Made by a program: the position numbers and the translations under genes. The notes beneath the pieces were generated by a model that saw only the letters and a program-made list of their open reading frames with translations, was not told where the DNA came from and did no database searches. Below, one piece after another: positions 28,711-38,052 of a stretch of DNA of 64,000 bases. How positions within the stretch are numbered: the first letter of the stretch is position 1; the number at the start of each line of letters is the position of its first letter. Source of the stretch: Paenibacillus ihumii (GTDB lineage Bacteria > Bacillota > Bacilli > Paenibacillales > Paenibacillaceae); contig NZ_LN884297.1 in NCBI RefSeq assembly GCF_001403875.1, positions 1 through 64,000 on the forward strand. Direction: 5' to 3'.

Positions 28711-30083
28711 CAGCCTTTTTCAGAATCGGTTTGATGCAAAAGGGTTGCCCGCACGTCAGCAATCATATAAAGCGTGCCCGTGACGACCCCAAGATCCTCC
28801 CGTTCCGTCCGTGATTGCAGCAGTGCCAGCGCACGCTTCCAGTCACGCTCCACAATGACTTCAAGATCCGCCTTCGCCGTATTCCTCCGCAATTGCTCTA
28901 CGAGCTGATACAGCGAATCCGCATCCATTTTCTTGCGAAAATCGGGCTCGGTCAGAATAAGCGTATCCACTATTGGTAATATATGCTCCAAGTATTCGCG
29001 ATGATGCTTATTAGCGAGCATCCCCATCATCAAATTCAGCTTCCGGTAGCTGAATGCTTCCGTAAGGCTTCGGGCCAGCGCCTCCGCACCTTCCGGATTA
29101 TGAGCTCCATCCAGAACGATTCGCGGCTGCTCCGACACCTGCTCCAGCCGTCCGGCCCAGAAGGCCTTCCTGAAGCCGGCAAGCAGCTGCTCTTCCTCAA
29201 GCACAAAGGCCATGTATTGCCGCAGAACCTCCAGCACCATCATCGCTCCGGCCGCATTCGTGCATTGGTGCTCGCCTAGCATCGACAGCTCGATATCCAT
29301 AGCACGGAACGGCCCTTCAAAGCGGAGAGATTGGGTTCTCGCGCTTGACTCTCCACGCTCGTAACGGAATTGTTCTCCCAGCAAATAGAGCGTCGAGCCC
29401 TTCTCTTTCGCCGTCTCTTTCAAAACAGCGATAATGGAAGGCTGGCTGACGCAGCTGACGACCGGTATCCCCGGTTTAATGATGCCTGCCTTCTCGCGGG
29501 CAATATCCTCCAGGGTATCTCCTAAAATATCGGTATGATCCATGCCGACATTCGTTATAAGCGACACGATCGGTGTAACCAGGTTCGTCACATCCATTCT
29601 GCCCCCGAGCCCTGTCTCCCATACCACGACATCGGGATAGCATACTTCCGCGAAATAGAGAATTGCGAGCGCCGTACTCACCTCGAACATCGTTGGAGAT
29701 CCCCATTCACTGGCAGCGAGCTCTTTCGCTACGGGAGCAATCCGGTTGGCTAGGTCTAACAGCGTCTCCTCCGGGATATCCTCGCCATTGAACTGAAATC
29801 TGTTCGTGAATTTCGTTATATAAGGGGACGTGAACATCCCTACGTCATATCCGCATTCCTGGAGCGTTGAACTTAAAAAAGCACAGGACGAGCCTTTGCC
29901 ATTCGTTCCTGCAACGTGTACGAACTTGAGTCTGCGATGCGGGTTGCCAAAGTGCTCCATCATCCGCTGGATGCGCTCCAGACCCGGACGAATGCCAAAC
30001 GGTATTAAACTGTTAATCCACTTTACCGCATCCGTGTAACTTGTAAACGGCTGCCGAATCTCTTCCGAAAGATTAACCCCCAT
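28707..30083 (-). CDS. folC: folylpolyglutamate synthase / dihydrofolate synthase
   Basis: This 458-residue Mur-like ligase adds glutamate to folates. The P-loop [12 protein letters not shown] is at about 59-70 and the C-terminal DGAHNPEG motif is present. The valS-folC order is conserved in Bacillales. AAGGTGA precedes the ATG. Confidence 0.96.
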   Translation of the reverse strand: MGVNLSEEIRQPFTSYTDAVKWINSLIPFGIRPGLERIQRMMEHFGNPHRRLKFVHVAGTNGKGSSCAFLSSTLQECGYDVGMFTSPYITKFTNRFQFNGEDIPEETLLDLANRIAPVAKELAASEWGSPTMFEVSTALAILYFAEVCYPDVVVWETGLGGRMDVTNLVTPIVSLITNVGMDHTDILGDTLEDIAREKAGIIKPGIPVVSCVSQPSIIAVLKETAKEKGSTLYLLGEQFRYERGESSARTQSLRFEGPFRAMDIELSMLGEHQCTNAAGAMMVLEVLRQYMAFVLEEEQLLAGFRKAFWAGRLEQVSEQPRIVLDGAHNPEGAEALARSLTEAFSYRKLNLMMGMLANKHHREYLEHILPIVDTLILTEPDFRKKMDADSLYQLVEQLRRNTAKADLEVIVERDWKRALALLQSRTEREDLGVVTGTLYMIADVRATLLHQTDSEKGW

Positions 30084-30139
30084 GTCATTTTCACCTTCAT
30101 TAATGTATTGAACTCAAATGCTGCTGCAATAATGGAAAG

Positions 30140-30182
30140 GTACAGCAAGAGCTGAATAGGCGGCGCCTAGCTCCTGCTGTAC
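30140..30182 (-). terminator. hairpin between valS and folC
   Basis: A strong inverted repeat (GTACAGCAGGAGCT / AGCTCTTGCTGTAC on the minus strand) lies in the 127-bp gap. The following tail is only weakly T-rich (CTTTCC), so it may attenuate, or protect the valS 3' end, rather than fully terminate. Confidence 0.5.
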
Positions 30183-30210
30183 TCGATTGAGCATATCAGC
30201 GTATTTATTT

Positions 30211-32880
30211 TTAGCCTTTTAATTCAGCGATGCGAGCCAGCACTTTATCGCGCTTGCTCGAATAGTCGGCCATTTTGGCTCGTTCTTCCTCGATGACCTT
30301 CGCAGGCGCTTTAGCAACGAAGCCTTCATTCGCCAGCTTCTTCTCTACGCGTTCCACCTCTTTGTTCAGATGAACGAGCTCTTTCTCCAAGCGGGCAATC
30401 TCCTGGCTGATGTCGATTAAGCCTGCTAATGGCAGGTATAGCTCTGCTCCCGTTACAACTGCCGTCATCGCCTTCTCTGGAACGGAGGCGCCCAGCGATG
30501 CCTCGTATTGCGAAGTGTTGCAGAAGCGGCGGATATAGTGGCTGTTCCGTTCGATAATGTCCAGAAGCTCGGCGGATTCCGGTTTGACGATCAATTCAAT
30601 CTGCTTGCTCATCGGCACGTTCACTTCCGCCCGAATATTGCGAACGGAGCGGATGATATCGATCAGCAGATTCATCTCGCGCACAGCATCCGGAGCTTCT
30701 AACGCAGGATCGAACTGCGGCCATTCCGCCAGCGTGATCGTCTCGCCGCGATGCGGCAGATGCTGCCATATTTCCTCGGAAATAAACGGCATGAAGGGAT
30801 GAATCAGGCGCAGCGTGCGGTCAAGCACATAAGCAAGCACGGATTGCGTTTTTCTTTTGGCCACAGGGTCTTCACCATAGAACGACAGCTTGGCAAACTC
30901 AATGTACCAATCGCATAGATCATCCCAGATGAAGTTATACAGCTCGCGGCCCGTCTCCCCAAATTCATAAGCATCGATCAGGCGGGTAATGTTGCGCGCC
31001 GTCTCATTGAAGCGGTGAAGAATCCAGCGGTCGGAGGTTGACAGTTCTCCTTGTATATCGATATCCTCGAACGTTACCCCTTCGAGGTTCATTAACGCAA
31101 ATCTGGAGGCATTCCAGATTTTATTCGCAAAGTTGCGGGCCTGCTCAACGCGCTCCCAGTGGAAGCGCAAATCCTGGCCAGGCGTACTGCTTGTTGAAAT
31201 CATGTAGCGCATGGCATCCGCGCCGTATTTCTCGATTACATCCAGCGGGTCGACCCCGTTGCCGAGTGACTTGGACATTTTCTGGCCTTCGCTGTCCCGC
31301 ACCAACCCGTGGATCAGCACATCCTTGAACGGAATTTCACCCGTAAATTCAAGAGCGGTAAAGATCATCCGCGCTACCCAGAAATAAATGATATCATATC
31401 CGGTGACGAGGACATCCGTCGGGAAGTAGCGCTTGAAGTCCTCGCTGTCCTCATCCGGCCAGCCCAGCGTAGAGAACGGCCACAGGGCAGAACTGAACCA
31501 GGTGTCGAGGACGTCGTTGTCCTGCACCAGCTCATGCCCGCCGCACTTGGCGCAAGCCCCCACCGCTTCCCGGGCGACATGCAGCTCGCCGCAGGATTCG
31601 CAGTACCACGCTGGAATGCGGTGCCCCCACCATAATTGGCGGGAAATGCACCAGTCGCGGACATTTTCAATCCAATGGAGGTAGATCTTCTCAAACCGTT
31701 CCGGGACAAAATGAACCCCTTTGCCTGATTTTTGAGCAGCAATCGCCGCTTCCGCCAGCGGCTTCATTTTGACGAACCACTGCGTCGATAAATAAGGCTC
31801 TACCACGGCGCCGGAACGCTCGCTATGTCCAACCTGGTGCACATGGTCTTCAATTCTTACGAGCACGCCGGATTCCTTGAGGTCGGCCACGATCGCCTTG
31901 CGGCACTCGCTGCGATCCAGTCCCTGATATTTGCCGGCAGCCTCATTCATCTTGCCGCTCTCGTCCATGACGGTAATTTGCGGCAGATCGTGCCGGAGCC
32001 CCACCTCAAAGTCGTTCGGATCATGAGCTGGCGTAATCTTCACCGCGCCGCTGCCGAAATCCTTGTCGACGTATTCGTCGGCAATAATCGGAATTTCACG
32101 GTTCACAATCGGCAGCACGAGCGATTGGCCGATCAGGTGGCGGTACCTGTCATCCTCGGGATGAACGGCGACAGCCGTATCCCCAAGCATCGTCTCGGGT
32201 CTCGTCGTGGCTACAGTAATAAATCCGCTCCCATCCTTAAGCGGATATTGCAGATGATACAAATGGCCGTTGACCTCTTTATATTCCACCTCGATATCCG
32301 AGAGTGCCGTACGGGCCGCAGGATCCCAGTTAATAATATATTTGCCCCGGTAGATCAGGCCTTTCTCATACAGCTTGACAAATACTTCACGTACGGCCTT
32401 GGACAGTCCCTCATCCAAAGTGAATCGCTCGCGGGAATAGTCGAGCGAGAAGCCCATTTTCGCCCATTGCTCGCGAATCGTGTCGGCATAATGCTCTTTC
32501 CATTCCCAGACCTTCTCGAGAAATTTCTCGCGGCCTAGATCATAACGGGAGACTCCTTCAGCGCGAAGCGTCTGCTCCACTTTCGTCTGCGTAGCTATTC
32601 CCGCATGGTCGGAGCCCGGCAGCCACAGAGCATCGTAGCCCTGCATCCGCTTCGTACGGATCAGGATATCCTGCAGCGTAAAGTCCAGCGCATGCCCGAT
32701 ATGAAGCATGCCCGTTACGTTCGGCGGGGGAATGACGATCGTGTACGGCTTGGCTTCCGGTCTTTGACCCGCCTTGAAGAAGCCGCCCTCCATCCAGTAG
32801 CGATACCATTTCTGTTCTGCAGCCTTGGGATCATACGTTGTCGGCATATTCGCCGACGAATGCTCTTGGATCTCTGACAT
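30211..32880 (-). CDS. valS: valyl-tRNA synthetase
   Basis: This 889-residue class I synthetase has the HIGH motif [10 protein letters not shown] near 57 and the KMSKS motif GQKMSKSLG near 535. Between them lie the CP1 editing domain and a zinc-type Cys cluster CESCGEL...CAKCGG. The C-terminal arm is a coiled coil (about 820-885) that binds tRNA-Val. AACGGAGGTTG precedes the ATG. Regulation is by the Val T-box upstream. Confidence 0.98.
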   Translation of the reverse strand: MSEIQEHSSANMPTTYDPKAAEQKWYRYWMEGGFFKAGQRPEAKPYTIVIPPPNVTGMLHIGHALDFTLQDILIRTKRMQGYDALWLPGSDHAGIATQTKVEQTLRAEGVSRYDLGREKFLEKVWEWKEHYADTIREQWAKMGFSLDYSRERFTLDEGLSKAVREVFVKLYEKGLIYRGKYIINWDPAARTALSDIEVEYKEVNGHLYHLQYPLKDGSGFITVATTRPETMLGDTAVAVHPEDDRYRHLIGQSLVLPIVNREIPIIADEYVDKDFGSGAVKITPAHDPNDFEVGLRHDLPQITVMDESGKMNEAAGKYQGLDRSECRKAIVADLKESGVLVRIEDHVHQVGHSERSGAVVEPYLSTQWFVKMKPLAEAAIAAQKSGKGVHFVPERFEKIYLHWIENVRDWCISRQLWWGHRIPAWYCESCGELHVAREAVGACAKCGGHELVQDNDVLDTWFSSALWPFSTLGWPDEDSEDFKRYFPTDVLVTGYDIIYFWVARMIFTALEFTGEIPFKDVLIHGLVRDSEGQKMSKSLGNGVDPLDVIEKYGADAMRYMISTSSTPGQDLRFHWERVEQARNFANKIWNASRFALMNLEGVTFEDIDIQGELSTSDRWILHRFNETARNITRLIDAYEFGETGRELYNFIWDDLCDWYIEFAKLSFYGEDPVAKRKTQSVLAYVLDRTLRLIHPFMPFISEEIWQHLPHRGETITLAEWPQFDPALEAPDAVREMNLLIDIIRSVRNIRAEVNVPMSKQIELIVKPESAELLDIIERNSHYIRRFCNTSQYEASLGASVPEKAMTAVVTGAELYLPLAGLIDISQEIARLEKELVHLNKEVERVEKKLANEGFVAKAPAKVIEEERAKMADYSSKRDKVLARIAELKG

Positions 32881-32944
32881 AATTTCAACCTCCGTTACAA
32901 TTCAGCATTGCCTTAGCGTAATCAGGATAGTCTTGCTAAAAATA

Positions 32945-33250
32945 CAAAAAGCCCCTCGTCTCAAAGGACGAAAGGCTTTACTTTCGCGGTACCACCTTTG
33001 TTTTGCGCGTTGGTCTGGCCGTTTCCGCTCATTCCGGAACAGCGACAAACTCGCAACACTCATACAGATAACGGCTGCTACCGGCCCGTTCTAACGGCTA
33101 CGTCGTGCATAGCTGCTCAAACTAGCGACTCCCGGGTGACTTCGTCCAGCTGCATCCTGCGGAATCTTCCAGCGCTGCAATCCCGCTCTCTGAAGGGCTC
33201 ACTGCCTACTCTTCCCGTTCCATGTCTTTCACACGATTATCTTAAGTTAA
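32945..33250 (-). promoter_or_regulatory. T-box leader of valS (Val specifier)
   Basis: The T-box sequence AAAGGTGGTACCGCG (32985-32999, minus strand) is followed by a terminator hairpin, AGCCTTTCGTCC / ...ACGAGGGGCT then TTTTT (32946-32979). Upstream, Stem I contains AGTAGG and AGAGAG elements. The likely specifier is GTC at 33138-33140 in the context GACGAAGTCACCC, which reads valine. Uncharged tRNA-Val would bind and favour antitermination. Confidence 0.95.
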
Positions 33251-33258
33251 TCCATATT

Positions 33259-33287
33259 ATCATAGCGTGAAATCGACAGGGAGTCAA
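33259..33287 (-). promoter_or_regulatory. valS promoter
   Basis: On the minus strand, -35 TTGACT (33282-33287), a 17-bp spacer and -10 TATGAT (33259-33264). It starts the T-box leader. Confidence 0.8.
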
Positions 33288-33376
33288 TATTTGTCTGACC
33301 GCATCGCATCGAACATCTATGCCAGCGCTTCAAGTCTCAGGCGAGGGCTAGTCCAGCCAATGCCATCAGTCCCTAA

Positions 33377-35722
33377 TCAAGGCTCGGTTCCGAATACGAG
33401 TTCTCCGTTATGGTGCAGCGTTACGCGTTCCCAATTTGCATAGGCGGTCTTGGATGGATCAAAGGAATAATCGTTATCCTCGTTAAGGTTCGCCCAGCTG
33501 CTGCTGTGGTTGCGCGTCTGGATATCCCCAGTCTGGCCGCCGGGCTGCAGAGAGCCTGCTCCCGCCTTGAACGTAATCTCCAGGTAGGTATCGGCATCCG
33601 CTTTGCCCGGGTTCATCGTCACGAAAACTCCGCTTAGGTTCGAGCAGCCGACCATCGCCCAATCGCAATTGAACTGCATTTGCCCGCTGCCTTCAGCCGT
33701 AAAATAATACCGAAGGCTCAGCTCGCTCAAAGGCACTGCAGCAGATCCATTATTCACAATATTGAAATGCGGCTTGAATTGGTTATCTGCCGCATTCGTA
33801 TCCCCGGCTTTATACTGAACGACCAAATCCCCTGACGGAGATGGGTTCGGATTGGGGTTTGGACCCGGTCCGGGGTTCGGATTTGGATTCGGTTCAATGC
33901 TTCCGCCCAGCTGCTGGCTATGATCTTGGAGGTATTGGGCGACCCATGCAAGCGGCGCATTCCAGTTGATCGTATTCTCCTTCGAGACCCAGGCGTCTGG
34001 GGCGGTGTTCTTCGGGGCATAGGACTTAGCCGCCGGTCTTCCCGTCGGTGTAGCCGCATCATTGATGACCGTATTGTTCGGTCCTCCCGACAGCCAGCCC
34101 TTCGGATACGGGATACCGCTTTGGTATTTGCCCCAGGCCCAGCGGTCATGCGTATCGGTCTCATAATATTCGCCGTAGCCCGTAATGTAGGACAATCTCA
34201 TCGCGTTATTGCCCATCAAATAATCCATAGCCCGGTACATGGCCTTGAGGTAATCCACATCCTGGCTAAGGTCGTAAGCATAGCCTAGCAGAATCATTTT
34301 GTTGACGATGATGGAGTTGGAGCCCCAGTCATAACCTTTGTTCCCCGGCAGCAGCACAGGATACCCTTCCCCATTTAGCGTCGCCAGCATACCGTTCGCC
34401 TGGTTCAGCACATTTGTCTTCATCGCCTGCAGATCGGAAGCGGGAAGATCGTTTGGAGCCGAGAGCAGGGACAGCGTTCCTGTCGTCGCCGTAGACTGCC
34501 AGCCGAACGGGGATACCTCGCGGTAATGCGGGGAGGAGGTCACCGCAGCCTGATAGGCCGGTTTATCGCCGTCGCCGAATGCATAGGCCGTCAAATATAA
34601 CTCTGCGGCTGCCGCATACCGGTCGTCGCTGGTGCGGATGTCGTCATAGTCGCCGCCTCCCGGGGCATCCGGGGTCTGCGATGTGTAGAGAACATTCGGA
34701 TCGGCCTGGGCTCTCGACCACGCGTCCTTGGCAATGCTCCACATCTCGGCAGCTTCCGCTTCATTATATGGCTGAAGAAGACGAGCCAGATGAGCCAGAT
34801 TCCGGGCCACCGCATAGGTGGCATTCGTGGAAGGCGGCTGGGCCTGGCGATTCATGGCATTCTCCGCGTCAATATTCGTTACCGGGAATGCGCTCCAATT
34901 GTCGTTATGGATTTTATGCGAGGCCAATCCTGTCGAAGGCATGACTCCCTTCATAAAGGTCGAGCCGAAAACAACCTCATCAAGAATATCGGGAATGCCG
35001 TTGCCGCTCTCGGGAATGTTCAGAGAGCCGTCCGGGAACGCCCCGGGGTAGCGCTCATACAAATTCAGCAGCGTCCAGGCTGAAATGGCTTGATTTACCG
35101 GATAGATTCCGAAATCGCCTGCATCCGCCCAGGAATTCTTCACATTAAGCCTTTCGTTTCCGCACCAATTGTTATAACAGCCGACCGAGCTGTCTCCCGG
35201 ATGGAGCGCTTTATGGGCAAAAGCCGGATTGCTCAAATATCGGGCCTCGATATCGACTCCCATCCGGTGAAAGTAGAAATATTCCATCGCCTCCTTAGGC
35301 AGGTTAGGATATAAATCGCCGCCGATGACGAAGGGGACGCTTTCCCCTAACCCGGATACCCACAGCCTGTAAGTGCCCGGCTCGGATACAGACGAAAAAT
35401 CGGCATGATGGATATGATCGGAGGAGGCCTGATCCAGGCCGTAAACCTGCGTCTGTCCCTGAGCAGCCACGGTATTAACGCCTGCCTGGCGCAGCTCCCA
35501 TGCAAGCGGGGATGGCGAGCTGCTGACGATAGACGCTATTTTGTCAGCGCCGGGCAGGTATCCGATTTGATTGACCCGGATGGGACTAGGATCGGTGTCC
35601 GCACTGGCCCCCATAGGCAGCAAACCGGATACGACTAGCATAAAAATGAGCATCATCGCGGTCAACCAGCCCAAGCCCGGTCCCCGTACTTCGCTTTTTA
35701 AATTATTCCTAAAGCTAATCAT
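33377..35722 (-). CDS. secreted GH9 endoglucanase with C-terminal CBM3
   Basis: The 781-residue secreted enzyme has a signal peptide (about 1-41), then an Ig-like CelD_N domain (about 46-135). A GH9 (alpha/alpha)6 catalytic domain (about 140-605) carries the catalytic DAGDFG motif and the C-terminal EN motif KENTINWNAPLAW. A Pro/Asn/Gly linker and a C-terminal CBM3 (about 635-781) follow. GH9 enzymes cleave beta-1,4-glucan, mostly as endo or processive endoglucanases; the Ig plus CBM3 layout does not decide which. There is no dockerin, so it is a free enzyme. It lies 28 bp downstream of the GH10 gene, probably in the same transcript. Confidence 0.93.
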   Translation of the reverse strand: MISFRNNLKSEVRGPGLGWLTAMMLIFMLVVSGLLPMGASADTDPSPIRVNQIGYLPGADKIASIVSSSPSPLAWELRQAGVNTVAAQGQTQVYGLDQASSDHIHHADFSSVSEPGTYRLWVSGLGESVPFVIGGDLYPNLPKEAMEYFYFHRMGVDIEARYLSNPAFAHKALHPGDSSVGCYNNWCGNERLNVKNSWADAGDFGIYPVNQAISAWTLLNLYERYPGAFPDGSLNIPESGNGIPDILDEVVFGSTFMKGVMPSTGLASHKIHNDNWSAFPVTNIDAENAMNRQAQPPSTNATYAVARNLAHLARLLQPYNEAEAAEMWSIAKDAWSRAQADPNVLYTSQTPDAPGGGDYDDIRTSDDRYAAAAELYLTAYAFGDGDKPAYQAAVTSSPHYREVSPFGWQSTATTGTLSLLSAPNDLPASDLQAMKTNVLNQANGMLATLNGEGYPVLLPGNKGYDWGSNSIIVNKMILLGYAYDLSQDVDYLKAMYRAMDYLMGNNAMRLSYITGYGEYYETDTHDRWAWGKYQSGIPYPKGWLSGGPNNTVINDAATPTGRPAAKSYAPKNTAPDAWVSKENTINWNAPLAWVAQYLQDHSQQLGGSIEPNPNPNPGPGPNPNPNPSPSGDLVVQYKAGDTNAADNQFKPHFNIVNNGSAAVPLSELSLRYYFTAEGSGQMQFNCDWAMVGCSNLSGVFVTMNPGKADADTYLEITFKAGAGSLQPGGQTGDIQTRNHSSSWANLNEDNDYSFDPSKTAYANWERVTLHHNGELVFGTEP

Positions 35723-35750
35723 CGCTTAACTCCCTCTCTTCCCTTCAATA

Positions 35751-37958
35751 TTAAGGCTCATTCCCCCAAACCAATGATCCGTTCCGGTACAATGTCACTT
35801 TCTCCCAATCTGCAAACGACGTTTTCATAGAATCGAAGGAATAATCATTGCTCTCGTCTAGATTCGTCCAATTGCTCCGATGGCTGCGCGTCTGGATTTC
35901 CCCGCTGCTTCCTCCCGGGGATAGAGAGCCGGCCGAGGCTTTAAAGCTGATTTCCAAATAAGCGTCGGCGGAGGGCGCGGGGTTCTCGAGTTGAACGAAT
36001 TTCCCGCTCAGGTTCGAGCAGCCGACAACCGCCCAGTCACAGTTGAACACGAGCGAGCCGCCGCCGTCCAAGGTCAAATAATAACGAAGCGTCAATTCGC
36101 TTAGCGGAATCGCTGCTGAGCCATTGTTCACGATATTAAAATGCGGCTTGAGCTGATTATCGCCCGCATTCGTATCCCCGGCCTTATACTGAACCTTGAG
36201 ATCCCCGGCCGGAACAGGCTCAGGTTCCCCGCCGGTATCCCCCAGCTGAACGTCAATGGACAGTACGCCGCTTCCCGGCTCCACTTCGAAGGTCTTCTTT
36301 GCGCGGAAACTGCCTTTCGTTACCGTTACGTCATAGGTCCCATGGAACCCTCTGAAGGCATATTCGCCGTTATCCGTCGTTGTCCCGGATTGATGCGTCG
36401 TCCATTCCTCCATCAGTGCCATATATCTTTGCCCCGCTGCATTTAGGGACCAGTCCATATTTACAATCGCTGCATCCGCGCCTCGCCAATGATTTCCCGC
36501 CCAGAAGCCCCACATCATAATTCCTTCTACGGACGGATGGCTGAAGGCGATTCTATATAGCGCTTCCAAATTATCCGCTCTAATATGCTCGTCAGGCTGA
36601 GTAGAATCATATTCGCTAATCCAAATCGGCAAATTCAGGGTCGCCAAGTTATCCAGTCTCTGCTTCACCACAATCGGATCAATCGTGGCTCCGAAATGCC
36701 CTTGAACGCCGATCCCGTCGATGGGTGCGCCCTGGCTAAGCAGCTCCTGGATATGCAGCTTATAATCATTGTCCCCCGGCTCGCTGATTACGTTATAATC
36801 ATTCACGAACAGCTTGGCGTCCGGATCAAGCTCCTTCGTTCTCTGATACATATAAGGCCAAATCGATGCCCCCAGCCGATCTTTGAAAAAGCTGCCATGC
36901 ATCATCTCGTTGTTCACGTCCCAATGTACGAATTTCCCTTTAAAATGATTCACTACACTGGTAATCCGGGCATCCATCGCTTCACGCAGCTCGCTGCCCT
37001 GCAAGTTCTTCACCCAGCTTGGCTGATACTGCTCAACCTCCCAGTGCACCGTATGCCCGCGGACGGTAATGCCATTCGCTTCGGCGAATTCCATCATTCG
37101 GTCAGCCACGCTGTAATTGACGTTGCCTTTGCTGGTCTCATTGGAATACCATTTAGACTCGTTCTCGAACACGGCCCAATTGAAATGTTCTTTAAAAAAA
37201 TCACTGTACTGGCTGTTGGACAGCACCGTGCTGCTCATCGCCGAACCGAAAGGAAAGCCATGCCGGGTCTGCTTCACCTCGACATTCGCCCCCGATACCG
37301 GCCGCCCCTGTTCATCCTTCACGAGAATCTGCACATCGCCTTTGCGAAGCTGACCGATCCGGGCATTGGCCTCTGCTTTCCAGTCAATCTCAGCCCGCTC
37401 GGCGACAATTACGTCATCTACATAAAAATCAACGCCCGCCTCCGGTCCTTCAAAATAAAGCTTCAACGACGTTACCGTCCCAGAAGGCTTGTATAAAAAA
37501 GATCCTCTCAAGGTCATCCAGGAGCTGTCCGTGACCGGGGACTCAGATACCCGAAGATAGTTATCGCCGCTGCCATCGCTCTGCTGCATCGTCATCATTA
37601 CCCGTCCGCTCGCCGCATTCTTTAGGCGTACAGAAGCGGATATATCGTACGTTTTGCCTGCCGTAAGCTTGCCCAGGAGACTCTGGGCGATGCCATGCCA
37701 CCCGTCCTGCCTCCCGGCGACGAGAGCGCTGTAGGAGCCTTCGAATACCGGACTGCTGACCACACTTAACGCTTCTGTCCCGGCCATGCCTGTCCATCCG
37801 GACGTCGTGCCGGATTCAAAGCCCGGGTTATCCAGCAAATTGGCCGATGCCTCAGCAGCCTGTCCCCATGCTTGACCCCCGGAAATTAACCCGTTCGCCA
37901 CCGTAATAAGCAAAACAATAACCACCGCCAGACTAAAGCGCCTTCTTGCAGCAATCAT
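35751..37958 (-). CDS. secreted GH10 xylanase with N-terminal CBM and C-terminal CBM3
   Basis: The 735-residue protein has a signal peptide (about 1-33) and a CBM22/CBM4_9-like sandwich (about 40-190, ANLLDNPGFESG). A GH10 barrel (about 205-535) follows, with the acid/base Glu in HWDVNNEMMHG and the nucleophile Glu in WISEYD. Next are a short carboxypeptidase-regulatory-like beta domain (about 545-590) and a CBM3 (about 597-735). GH10 members are mainly endo-beta-1,4-xylanases. The WDVNNE variant replaces the usual WDVVNE. No dockerin is present. A GAGGGA site precedes the ATG. Confidence 0.92.
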   Translation of the reverse strand: MIAARRRFSLAVVIVLLITVANGLISGGQAWGQAAEASANLLDNPGFESGTTSGWTGMAGTEALSVVSSPVFEGSYSALVAGRQDGWHGIAQSLLGKLTAGKTYDISASVRLKNAASGRVMMTMQQSDGSGDNYLRVSESPVTDSSWMTLRGSFLYKPSGTVTSLKLYFEGPEAGVDFYVDDVIVAERAEIDWKAEANARIGQLRKGDVQILVKDEQGRPVSGANVEVKQTRHGFPFGSAMSSTVLSNSQYSDFFKEHFNWAVFENESKWYSNETSKGNVNYSVADRMMEFAEANGITVRGHTVHWEVEQYQPSWVKNLQGSELREAMDARITSVVNHFKGKFVHWDVNNEMMHGSFFKDRLGASIWPYMYQRTKELDPDAKLFVNDYNVISEPGDNDYKLHIQELLSQGAPIDGIGVQGHFGATIDPIVVKQRLDNLATLNLPIWISEYDSTQPDEHIRADNLEALYRIAFSHPSVEGIMMWGFWAGNHWRGADAAIVNMDWSLNAAGQRYMALMEEWTTHQSGTTTDNGEYAFRGFHGTYDVTVTKGSFRAKKTFEVEPGSGVLSIDVQLGDTGGEPEPVPAGDLKVQYKAGDTNAGDNQLKPHFNIVNNGSAAIPLSELTLRYYLTLDGGGSLVFNCDWAVVGCSNLSGKFVQLENPAPSADAYLEISFKASAGSLSPGGSSGEIQTRSHRSNWTNLDESNDYSFDSMKTSFADWEKVTLYRNGSLVWGNEP

Positions 37959-38016
37959 TATAATCCCTCATTTCCGCCTTGGTTTAATAATTCTCTGAAC
38001 CTCCCTGAGTTAAACA

Positions 38017-38042
38017 GAACGGCGTCATATAGACGCCGTTCC
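38017..38042 (-). terminator. hairpin after the GH6 gene
   Basis: An 11-bp perfect stem GGAACGGCGTC / GACGCCGTTC has a 4-nt loop. The following T run is weak (TGTTT). It may partly terminate or stabilise the GH6 message upstream of GH10-GH9, giving more GH6 than the other two. Confidence 0.6.
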
Positions 38043-38052
38043 TTGTCAGCTA

